From positions 1 through 7,539 of the forward strand of contig DKBN01000015.1 of the NCBI GenBank assembly GCA_002451235.1: a stretch of DNA of 7,539 nt, in the 5' to 3' direction. Positions 1-5,021 of this stretch are shown one piece after another. The stretch is from Patescibacteria group bacterium UBA6899 (GTDB lineage Bacteria; Patescibacteriota; Minisyncoccia; Phycocordibacterales; UBA6899). Both the position numbers and the translations under genes were made by a program. Each line of letters opens with the position of its first letter. Within the stretch, counting starts at the first letter, position 1. Below the pieces are notes generated by a model. It was given only the letters and a program-made list of their open reading frames with translations. It ran no database searches and was not told the DNA's origin.

Positions 1-2147
1 ATGTGACGGTCGTTAATCCTCTCCTTCCCAACCTCACCGCGGACGCGCCCAGCGCCCCCTCGATAGGCGCGATAGCTGGGCTTTCCACCGCCATCACAGC
101 TCCCGTCTCGGCCGTCATCAAGAATATCGGGAGCGCAGATACGAACACCAGTTTCTGGAATTTCATCCAGATCGCGGATTGGAGCGGGGCGGGGGGATCT
201 CTGACCGATCTTTCGCCGATGCTTTCGCTTCACCTCCCTCCGGCCGGTGCTTCGAACATTTTGAGCGATTTCACTTTTCCGTACATCCGCACAATTTCCG
301 CACGCGCCTGCGCGGACAAATTCGACCGGTACGACGTCACTGGGTTGATCAACGAGGGAGGGGCAGGATCCCCGGAGGAGAATGATAACTGCGGACCCTG
401 GACGGACATACCGGTGGGGCCCGCCTGCGGAGCTGAACTTAAAACTTGGGGAGCTCTTTCGTGTTCCGGATACACTGTAGGAGCCGCGGTGGGGGAGAAG
501 ATATTGGTGCGTGACAGCGGACGTGGAACGGCAGAATATACGTGCAATATTAATGTGACATCTGGATATTGGACTGGTCCTCAAAATGCCACATGTGATA
601 CCCCGAGTATTATGTCAATTACGAACAATGGCCCCGTCCCAAGTGGAAGCAGTGCGGACCTCATCCTCCATGTTCGCTACTTTCCCAGCTTTGCCACTTG
701 CATCGTTACGACATTTCCACAGAACACGGTGGTCATGTCGTATCCGCTTGCTGCGACGTTCGGAGATCTCGATGAGAACCTTCCCACCGGCCCTCTGACG
801 CACCGCCAACAGTATAAATTCACCTGTAATGGCCGTACGGACTCTACCATCGTCGAAGTACTGCCTCCGACAACAAATCTTCCTCCTGTCTTCACCACCG
901 ATCTTTCCGCCGTGCCGACGGTGGTAAGCTACGGCGATTCATCGAACCTGAAATGGACCGCGAGCCCCGCCACGACCTGTACCCTTTACCAGGACGGAAG
1001 TCCGGTGGGCCCTGTCCCGACATCCCAGAGTGCGTATCCCACCGGAGCGCTCACGGCAGACACGACGTTCTATGTCTCATGCCGGAACAACACCTCCGCT
1101 CCGACCATCTCTTCCTCGGCCACCGTCCATGTCCGCCCGGATGTCGTCGTCCAAGTGAACGATTCCGCGACCCCTGCCCCGATCACGGAGGGGACCCCGT
1201 TCGTCCTTACGATGTCGTCGCAGTACGCGGGATCGTGCACCTGGTCGCGCCAGACGGACGGTACCTTCGTGTTCACGAATCAGAACATCGCGACGGCTCC
1301 GGAGAATTCGCTCGCGTCGCCCAATCAGTTCGATTGGAGCAATCCGGGGTGGGCGGTGGTAACGGCCCCGTCCGACACTCACAAGTGGATATTCACCTGT
1401 CAGAACGTTCCCGGCACAGCCTCGCAAAGCGGCTCGGTGACGCTGGTGATCAACGGTGGGGCGACGCTCGATTTCCCGAGTCTGCCCCCGTCGAATATCG
1501 GCCAGGGGATCGTGAACGTATGGAACACCATCACGAACGGGTTTCAGGTCAAGAATTCCGGCACCACGAACCTGGTCATCTCCGTCATCTCCAGCGACAA
1601 CCCGCTCATCGACCCCACGACCTCGAGTTGTATCGGGCAGACCATCACTCCGAATAACACGGTTTGGTGCAGTGTGAGGTACAAACCGGACGCCCCCGAC
1701 CAAGACAACGCCACCTTTTCCATCACGAGCAATGCCGGGAATTCCCCGACGTCGCGCCAGGTATTCGGCACAGGCGTCGACGCCTACAACGAGGCCTGGG
1801 ACATGGGCCGCGTGCCGGTGAACCGCTCGAGGGTGAAGGATTTCTGGTTCGACAACAACGGCCCGATCACGATGCCGAACACTCATCTCCATTTCCTCAA
1901 CCCGTATAGTTGCAGTACCGCAGGCAGCAACGGTCCGTTCGGGATCGATTGCGATTTGGGTAATGTTGTTCTCGGAAGTCCCGTCCATGTCTGGATCCGT
2001 TTCACCCCCACAGCCGCGATGACCTATACGACGCCTGACGCGACCGTGACCGCCAATGGATATGCCACTCTCCCGGATGTCCAGCTCACCGGCGTCGGAG
2101 TCCTCGGTGACTTCCAGTATTGCGAACCAGGGGAGAGCGGGTGCTAG
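1..2147 (+). CDS. Large secreted/surface multi-module beta-sandwich protein, 5' truncated
   Basis: The reading frame is open from the window edge and ends at TAG 2145-2147, giving 714 visible residues. The first codon in frame (GTG at 3) is probably internal: it has no ribosome binding site and falls in a VTVVNP stretch that looks like the linker after a preceding repeat. Modules in order, by visible residue: CARDB-like adhesion repeat at about 8-138, ending in ENDNCGPWTD; a sushi-like module at 142-198 with four cysteines (142, 154, 181, 198) and GYW before the last; Ig-like segments at about 200-287, 295-377 and 380-484, each with one cysteine pair (233/275, 326/360, 412/466); and two ASH/choice-of-anchor-D-like modules at about 487-592 and 593-700. 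All 18 cysteines can be grouped into pairs, which suggests oxidative folding outside the cytoplasm. No membrane helix or LPXTG signal is seen at the C-terminus (ends YCEPGESGC). Adhesion or envelope-layer function is inferred; the signal peptide would lie upstream of the window. Confidence 0.88.
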   Translation, partial: VTVVNPLLPNLTADAPSAPSIGAIAGLSTAITAPVSAVIKNIGSADTNTSFWNFIQIADWSGAGGSLTDLSPMLSLHLPPAGASNILSDFTFPYIRTISARACADKFDRYDVTGLINEGGAGSPEENDNCGPWTDIPVGPACGAELKTWGALSCSGYTVGAAVGEKILVRDSGRGTAEYTCNINVTSGYWTGPQNATCDTPSIMSITNNGPVPSGSSADLILHVRYFPSFATCIVTTFPQNTVVMSYPLAATFGDLDENLPTGPLTHRQQYKFTCNGRTDSTIVEVLPPTTNLPPVFTTDLSAVPTVVSYGDSSNLKWTASPATTCTLYQDGSPVGPVPTSQSAYPTGALTADTTFYVSCRNNTSAPTISSSATVHVRPDVVVQVNDSATPAPITEGTPFVLTMSSQYAGSCTWSRQTDGTFVFTNQNIATAPENSLASPNQFDWSNPGWAVVTAPSDTHKWIFTCQNVPGTASQSGSVTLVINGGATLDFPSLPPSNIGQGIVNVWNTITNGFQVKNSGTTNLVISVISSDNPLIDPTTSSCIGQTITPNNTVWCSVRYKPDAPDQDNATFSITSNAGNSPTSRQVFGTGVDAYNEAWDMGRVPVNRSRVKDFWFDNNGPITMPNTHLHFLNPYSCSTAGSNGPFGIDCDLGNVVLGSPVHVWIRFTPTAAMTYTTPDATVTANGYATLPDVQLTGVGVLGDFQYCEPGESGC

Positions 2148-2176
2148 CGGGCGCAGAGAGGAAGAATACAGAAAGC

Positions 2177-2194
2177 CGGCATATCGCCGATTTT
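2177..2194 (+). terminator. Weak terminator-like hairpin after the surface protein gene
   Basis: A short CGGC/GCCG stem (2177-2180 with 2186-2189, loop ATATC) is followed after one A by TTTT. It lies about 30 bases after the surface gene stop. The 4-bp stem is marginal, so termination here is only a possibility. Confidence 0.25.
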
Positions 2195-2248
2195 CTTGTG
2201 GCACAAAGTTCACCCCCAGAAAAGTTAGTATTTCCAATGGTTTTGAGA

Positions 2249-2304
2249 TCCAAGGGCTCCCCTTGGAAGGGTATGAAAGTTAAGTTCCGAGGGTTCCCCT
2301 TGGA
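2249..2304 (+). repeat. Two near-identical 19-base hairpins, 37 bases apart
   Basis: Each unit has an 8-bp stem and a 3-base loop, with shared pattern TCCRAGGG-YTC-CCCTTGGA. Unit 1 is 2249-2267 (loop CTC, perfect stem). Unit 2 is 2286-2304 (loop TTC). The units differ at two positions: one in the loop, and an A-to-G change in the 5' arm that leaves a G-U pair in plus-strand RNA. Neither is followed by a U-tract. They lie between the surface gene and the rpsF promoter, so they belong to the surface gene's 3' untranslated region if that transcript runs this far. In the rest of this 240-base gap only the weak hairpin at 2177 and the rpsF promoter were found. Confidence 0.7.
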
Positions 2305-2350
2305 GAAGTTGGATAGAGCGAGGGGGAGGAAAGGGAGAAGCCTTGGCGAT

Positions 2351-2379
2351 TTTACATTCCCCGCCTTCTTTGGTAGTAT
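2351..2379 (+). promoter_or_regulatory. Promoter of the rpsF-ssb-rpsR operon
   Basis: TTTACA (2351-2356, five of six bases match the -35 consensus), a 17-base spacer, then TAGTAT (2374-2379, four of six match the -10 consensus). Only 8 bases separate the -10 box from the rpsF ATG, so transcription should begin within two bases of the start codon and the mRNA would be essentially leaderless. No Shine-Dalgarno sequence exists in TTGCCCCC just before the ATG, which agrees with that reading. Confidence 0.65.
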
Positions 2380-2387
2380 TTGCCCCC

Positions 2388-2879
2388 ATGGAAGAAGAAT
2401 TATTGGTCACCGAGCACGTGGAGAAAGACCGAGGCATCTATGAGGTCGGCTACCATGTGCTACCGATGGTCGGAGAGGAGGGACTCGGCAAAGAAGTAAC
2501 CACCGTGCGAGACGCGATCGAATCCCAAGGGGGTTCCGTGTTCGCCGACGAGTATCCCAAGCATCTCGACCTGGCGTATCCTATGGTGAAAGTGCGCGCC
2601 AACAAGCGTACGGCGTATCACTCGGCGTATTTCGGGTGGATGAAGTTCGAAGCGACGCCGGGCGCGGCAGAAGCCATCGGCGATGTATTAAAGAAGAACG
2701 AGCACATTCTGCGGTTCCTGTTGGTGAAGACGGTGCGCGAGAGCACACTAGCCCCGAAGAAGACCCTGCGAGATCGGCGTGAAGAGCTGCAGCGCGGCGA
2801 CGAGGCGAAAGCAGAGCCGAAGGTCGAGATGACGGAAGAGGAGCTTGACAAGACGATCGAAGAACTGGTCATCAACTGA
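2388..2879 (+). CDS. rpsF: Small ribosomal subunit protein bS6
   Basis: A 163-aa S6 protein of the 30S platform, which binds 16S rRNA together with S18. The S6 core runs from about residue 17 (IYEVGYHVLP) through the central strand around GGSVFADEYPK (48-58) and the aromatic strand AYHSAYFGWMKFEA (76-89) to HILRFLLVKT (106-115). A charged tail of about 48 residues follows, ending in a predicted helix TEEELDKTIEEL; this makes the protein longer than the roughly 95-135 residues usual in bacteria. The start at 2388 is chosen because an in-frame TTG at 2343 would place the promoter inside the gene. No Shine-Dalgarno sequence is present. Ssb begins 4 bases after the stop, and rpsR follows ssb, which is the widespread bacterial gene order and supports the call. 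Confidence 0.95.
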   Translation: MEEELLVTEHVEKDRGIYEVGYHVLPMVGEEGLGKEVTTVRDAIESQGGSVFADEYPKHLDLAYPMVKVRANKRTAYHSAYFGWMKFEATPGAAEAIGDVLKKNEHILRFLLVKTVRESTLAPKKTLRDRREELQRGDEAKAEPKVEMTEEELDKTIEELVIN

Positions 2880-2883
2880 TCAT

Positions 2884-3339
2884 ATGTATATCAACAAGGC
2901 TATTATCTACGGGAATCTCACGCGCGATCCGGAACTTCGCTCGCTGCCATCGGGCGTTGCGGTCGCAACCCTCTCGGTGGCGACGAACCGCGTGTGGAAG
3001 GATAAGAATGGCGCGAAGCAGGAATCGACCGATTACCACAACGTCGTTGTCTTCGGGCGACAGGCAGAGACGGTCAATCAATATCTGAAGAAAGGGGCGG
3101 GTATCTTCGTTGAGGGACGCATCCAAACCCGCAGCTGGGATGACAAGGACGGGGTGAAACGATACCGCACCGAGATCGTTGCCGACCGCATCCAATTCGG
3201 GCCGCGAGCGTCCGGGGGCGGGGGAGCGGTCGAAGGCAATTCCGGGCCAGCCAAGACTGCGCAGCCATCGAAAACAGAGGAGCTCGAGACCATCGAATAT
3301 CCGGAGGAGGAGATCGATCCCAACGACATCCCTTTCTAA
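2884..3339 (+). CDS. ssb: Single-stranded DNA-binding protein
   Basis: A 151-aa SSB that coats single-stranded DNA in replication, recombination and repair. The OB fold covers about residues 1-108: it opens with MYINKAIIYGNLTRDPELR, has VATLSVATNR (27-36), the DYHNVVVFGRQAE segment (50-62), KKGAGIFVEGRIQTRSW (69-85) and ends near RIQFGPR (102-108). A Gly/Ser/Pro-containing linker (about 110-130) leads to an acidic tail ending DPNDIPF, the conserved tip that recruits partner proteins. The ATG at 2884 is preferred because the family starts at this residue; an upstream ATG at 2845 lies inside rpsF. There is no Shine-Dalgarno sequence, and the 4-base gap after rpsF suggests co-transcription and perhaps coupled translation. 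RecA, a functional partner, lies about 3.6 kb away on the other strand. Confidence 0.98.
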   Translation: MYINKAIIYGNLTRDPELRSLPSGVAVATLSVATNRVWKDKNGAKQESTDYHNVVVFGRQAETVNQYLKKGAGIFVEGRIQTRSWDDKDGVKRYRTEIVADRIQFGPRASGGGGAVEGNSGPAKTAQPSKTEELETIEYPEEEIDPNDIPF

Positions 3340-3360
3340 AACAATAAATCAAATCTCAGT

Positions 3361-3573
3361 ATGATCACACGAAAGAAAGCAAGTTACTTTGACATCAACA
3401 ATATCAAGTACATCGATTACAAGGATATGGACCTTTTGCGCATGTTCTTGACCCCTCACGGGCAGATCCAGGGGAAGAAGCGCACGAACCTCACTTCGAA
3501 GCAGCAGCGTGCCCTCGCTCTCGCGGTGAAGCGTGCCCGTTTCATGGGGCTTCTCCCGTACGTCGCGGCGTAA
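3361..3573 (+). CDS. rpsR: Small ribosomal subunit protein bS18
   Basis: A 70-aa S18, close to the normal family length (about 65-80). The core YIDYKDMDLLRMFLTPHG (17-34) and the C-terminal signature TSKQQRALALAVKRARFMGLLPY (45-67) match the S18 family, including the conserved KRAR-F-LLPY block that contacts 16S rRNA. No zinc-binding cysteines are present, so this is the zinc-independent form. The gene follows ssb after 21 AT-rich bases with no Shine-Dalgarno sequence. It is the last gene of the rpsF-ssb-rpsR operon, since a terminator-like hairpin follows. Confidence 0.98.
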   Translation: MITRKKASYFDINNIKYIDYKDMDLLRMFLTPHGQIQGKKRTNLTSKQQRALALAVKRARFMGLLPYVAA

Positions 3574-3599
3574 AACCATATCGAAAAGCGCGAAACACT

Positions 3600-3645
3600 C
3601 CACGAAACAGTAGAGTTTTTCGTTTTGTCGTGGTAATTTTTCTTC
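3600..3645 (+). terminator. Terminator-like hairpin closing the rpsF-ssb-rpsR operon
   Basis: CCACGA (3600-3605) pairs with TCGTGG (3628-3633), with two further A-T pairs possible past a bulged G. The T-rich run TAATTTTTCTT follows directly. The loop is long (about 18-22 bases), so the structure is less compact than a typical terminator, but it sits 27 bases after the rpsR stop and no other candidate is seen. Confidence 0.5.
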
Positions 3646-3655
3646 AGGCACATTG

Positions 3656-3663
3656 AAGGAGGG
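3656..3663 (+). promoter_or_regulatory. Strong Shine-Dalgarno sequence of the 176-aa gene
   Basis: AAGGAGGG ends 5 bases before the ATG at 3669. It is the best ribosome binding site in the window and fixes the start of the following gene. It contrasts with rpsF, ssb, rpsR, efp and the epimerase gene, which have none. Confidence 0.85.
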
Positions 3664-3668
3664 AAATA

Positions 3669-4199
3669 ATGAACGTCTGTCCGTACTGGAACGAAGAAGA
3701 CAATGTCCACGCGCAAAAGGTTGGGTCGTTCCGGGAGCTCGGCTCTCTTCTTGTTGAAATGCTTCGTCGTGTCCCTCCCGAGCATCGCCCGCTCCACATG
3801 GTGATAGCGGCGCTCACGTCCCCTGGGACCGGAGATGAGATGGCAAACAGGCTTAAGCTGCGATTTTCCATCGAGGAACTTAGGGGAATAGGAATGGCGA
3901 TGTTCGACCAGACGGTGTTGGAACTCCACCACCGAAGATTAACGGCGAAATGGCGCTCGCGTCCCGGGAATGAAAGACGCTGGTGTTACCCGATCTTGCG
4001 CGATGTGATCATCCCAGCGTTCGACACCGGAGTGATCGGCCATCTTCATGACCTCCCGCACGAGGGATTCTCGGTGGGGAAATGGGTCGAAAGACACCAA
4101 GGGGAAAAACGGGGGTTCCGGATTAGCTCCTACCCGCATCGGTTGTATCAACGGGTCCTTTGCCGCTTCAAAGAGCACGAGCTTCGAATGAACGTATGA
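3669..4199 (+). CDS. Uncharacterised 176-aa protein
   Basis: I do not recognise this protein. It is a basic, His/Arg/Trp-containing soluble protein with no signal peptide and no membrane helix. Visible parts: a short N-terminal piece MNVCPYWNEEDN; a likely helical segment at about 20-34 (SFRELGSLLVEMLRR); a second helical region at about 66-90 (FSIEELRGIGMAMFDQTVLELHHRR); a Trp/Arg-rich middle (94-106); and a basic, aromatic C-terminal part at about 149-176 (GFRISSYPHRLYQRV and following). The start is set by a strong Shine-Dalgarno sequence 5 bases upstream, and a good terminator follows the TGA stop, so it appears to be a monocistronic gene. Long antisense frames cover the same region, but none has a comparable start signal. 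The basic character would allow nucleic-acid binding, but no motif establishes it. Confidence 0.75.
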   Translation: MNVCPYWNEEDNVHAQKVGSFRELGSLLVEMLRRVPPEHRPLHMVIAALTSPGTGDEMANRLKLRFSIEELRGIGMAMFDQTVLELHHRRLTAKWRSRPGNERRWCYPILRDVIIPAFDTGVIGHLHDLPHEGFSVGKWVERHQGEKRGFRISSYPHRLYQRVLCRFKEHELRMNV

Positions 4200-4205
4200 A
4201 CCTAA

Positions 4206-4233
4206 GCCGCCACGGAAGTGTGGCGGCGCTTTT
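4206..4233 (+). terminator. Intrinsic terminator of the 176-aa gene
   Basis: GCCGCCAC (4206-4213) and GTGGCGGC (4220-4227) form a perfect 8-bp GC-rich stem with loop GGAAGT, followed by GC and TTTT. It begins 6 bases after the stop codon, in the usual arrangement of a rho-independent terminator for plus-strand transcription. Confidence 0.8.
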
Positions 4234-4251
4234 CCGCCCAAATACCCCCTT

Positions 4252-4280
4252 CCCACTTGGCGACCAGGCAGCCAAGTGGG
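4252..4280 (-). terminator. Hairpin directly after efp, without a U-tract
   Basis: CCCACTTGGC (4252-4261) and GCCAAGTGGG (4271-4280) form a perfect 10-bp stem around a 9-base loop. It starts one base after the efp stop codon on the minus strand. The bases that follow in that direction are AAGGGGGT, so there is no U-tract. It could pause polymerase or protect the mRNA 3' end instead of acting as a classical terminator. Confidence 0.45.
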
Positions 4281-4281
4281 G

Positions 4282-4857
4282 TTACGCCTTCTCGACTCGC
4301 TCGACGTAATCGCCCTTCTCGGTATTGATGCGGAGCACATCGCCTTCATTGATGAAAAGGGGGACGGCGATCTTCGCCCCGGTCTCGAGGACGACCAATT
4401 TTGTCGCTTTCCCGGATGTATCTCCACGAACCGCAGGCGCGGCCTCGGTCACCGTAAGATCGACCTTGATCGGGAGCCGAAGTCCGATGATCTTTTCATT
4501 GAAGACGCGCGCCTCGATCACAGAATTGGCCTTCACCCACTGGGTATCGTTCTCGACCTGTTCGGCAAGAAGCGAGAAGCGGTCACGTGGGTCATTCGGA
4601 TCGCAGAACCAATACTCGCCGCGGTTGGTGTAGAGGTATTTGATTTCGCGCGTCGTGACTTCCGCCTCTTCGATCTTGTCTGATTGTTGGAACGATATCT
4701 CGATAACGCGTCCGCTGATCAGGTTCTTCAGCTTTGTCGCATTTACCGGCTTGCGCATCTGTTTCCGAAAGACGTGCGCGTCCAAGACCTCCCACGGTTC
4801 GCCGTCATGAAGGATGATTTTCCTGGGCAGGACCTCGCTGTAATCAAGCATTGCCAT
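4282..4857 (-). CDS. efp: Translation elongation factor P
   Basis: A 191-aa EF-P, full length for the family, which binds between the ribosomal P and E sites and helps peptide bond formation at proline stretches. Domain I has HDGEPWEVLDAHVF (17-30) and TKLKNLISGRVIEISF (41-56). The middle OB domain includes EIKYLYTNRGEYWFCD (71-86). The C-terminal OB domain has the signature GDTSGKATKLVVLETGAKIAVPLF (145-168) and ends with GDYVERV. Aligned without gaps to E. coli EF-P (DGEP at 18-21 and KLxNL at 42-46 in both), the residue at the modified Lys34 position is Met, in a loop RKQMRKP where E. coli has KPGKGQA. Start choice: ATG 4857 has a promoter 8 bases upstream; a second ATG two codons in (4851) is possible. 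No Shine-Dalgarno sequence is present, suggesting a leaderless mRNA. The gene is divergent from the epimerase operon. Confidence 0.97.
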   Translation of the reverse strand: MAMLDYSEVLPRKIILHDGEPWEVLDAHVFRKQMRKPVNATKLKNLISGRVIEISFQQSDKIEEAEVTTREIKYLYTNRGEYWFCDPNDPRDRFSLLAEQVENDTQWVKANSVIEARVFNEKIIGLRLPIKVDLTVTEAAPAVRGDTSGKATKLVVLETGAKIAVPLFINEGDVLRINTEKGDYVERVEKA

Positions 4858-4865
4858 AAAGGGCT

Positions 4866-4894
4866 ATTCTAAGCCATTTCCTGGAATTTGTCGA
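4866..4894 (-). promoter_or_regulatory. Promoter of efp
   Basis: On the minus strand, TCGACA (4894-4889, five of six -35 matches), a 17-base spacer and TAGAAT (4871-4866, five of six -10 matches). The -10 box ends 8 bases before the efp ATG, the same distance as in rpsF, so the predicted transcript has a leader of about 0-2 bases. Confidence 0.72.
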
Positions 4895-4934
4895 GCGTGC
4901 GACCTTCTTGCCCTCAAGCCGTTATCATATCCGT

Positions 4935-5012
4935 ATGAACAATCACATAGGTCGCACGGTGGGCGGTGACCGCATCGGAAGATGGATCGCCCACCATCTT
5001 CTGCTCAGGTAA
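4935..5012 (+). CDS. Possible 25-codon small ORF ahead of the epimerase gene
   Basis: ATG at 4935 opens a frame of 25 codons ending at TAA 5010-5012; the peptide begins MNNHIGRTVGGDR and ends AHHLLLR. A TATCAT sequence (4923-4928) sits 6 bases before the ATG, the spacing expected for a leaderless start, but no good -35 box is seen. The stop overlaps the TAAAAT box of the epimerase promoter, and two mutually exclusive stems lie inside the ORF. It could be a regulatory leader peptide, or simply a chance frame in a promoter region. I do not recognise the peptide. Confidence 0.2.
   Translation: MNNHIGRTVGGDRIGRWIAHHLLLR
4976..5003 (+). promoter_or_regulatory. Inverted repeat at the epimerase promoter, with an alternative stem
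   Basis: CGGAAGATGG (4976-4985) and CCATCTTCTG (4994-5003) form a 10-bp stem (one G-U pair) around loop ATCGCCCA. Separately, GGTGGGCG (4958-4965) is perfectly complementary to CGCCCACC (4988-4995), which uses the loop and the start of the 3' arm, so the two stems exclude each other. As DNA, the repeat lies where the -35 region of the epimerase promoter would be and could be an operator. As RNA, it has the form of a two-state switch. Confidence 0.4.
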
Positions 5013-5015
5013 AAT
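5010..5015 (+). promoter_or_regulatory. -10 box of the epimerase-sigma operon
   Basis: TAAAAT (five of six consensus matches) ends 6 bases before the epimerase ATG, which puts the predicted first transcribed base on the A of the start codon. No convincing -35 box lies 16-18 bases upstream; that space is occupied by the inverted repeat at 4976-5003, so the promoter may need an activator or be repressible. Confidence 0.5.
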
Positions 5016-5021
5016 GACGCC

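Noticed and set aside
3..5. GTG at position 3 as the true start of the surface protein
   Set aside because: No ribosome binding site or signal peptide follows, and the sequence reads like the linker between repeats, so the gene more probably begins outside the window.
1077..2237. A 386-codon open frame on the minus strand under the surface protein gene
   Set aside because: It is rich in Arg, Val and Gly without any recognisable domain, lies antisense to a protein with clear modules, and has no start signal. It fits a shadow frame of GC-rich codon use.
2243..2277. TTGAGA and TATGAA as a second promoter around the first hairpin
   Set aside because: The spacer would be 23 bases, too long for a standard sigma-70 promoter.
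2343..2387. TTG at 2343 as an upstream start for rpsF
   Set aside because: The extra 15 residues have no S6 similarity and the stretch contains the -35 and -10 boxes of the operon promoter.
2148..2387. An S6-S18 binding RNA leader upstream of rpsF
   Set aside because: The predicted promoter lies between the hairpins and the gene, leaving almost no leader, and the hairpins lack a recognisable bulged S6-S18 site.
3456..3932. A minus-strand frame opposite rpsR and the 176-aa gene
   Set aside because: It covers the conserved S18 gene in antisense and has no supported start; the plus-strand genes have better evidence.
4276..4683. A plus-strand frame opposite efp
   Set aside because: The minus strand encodes a full-length EF-P with all family signatures, so this is a shadow.
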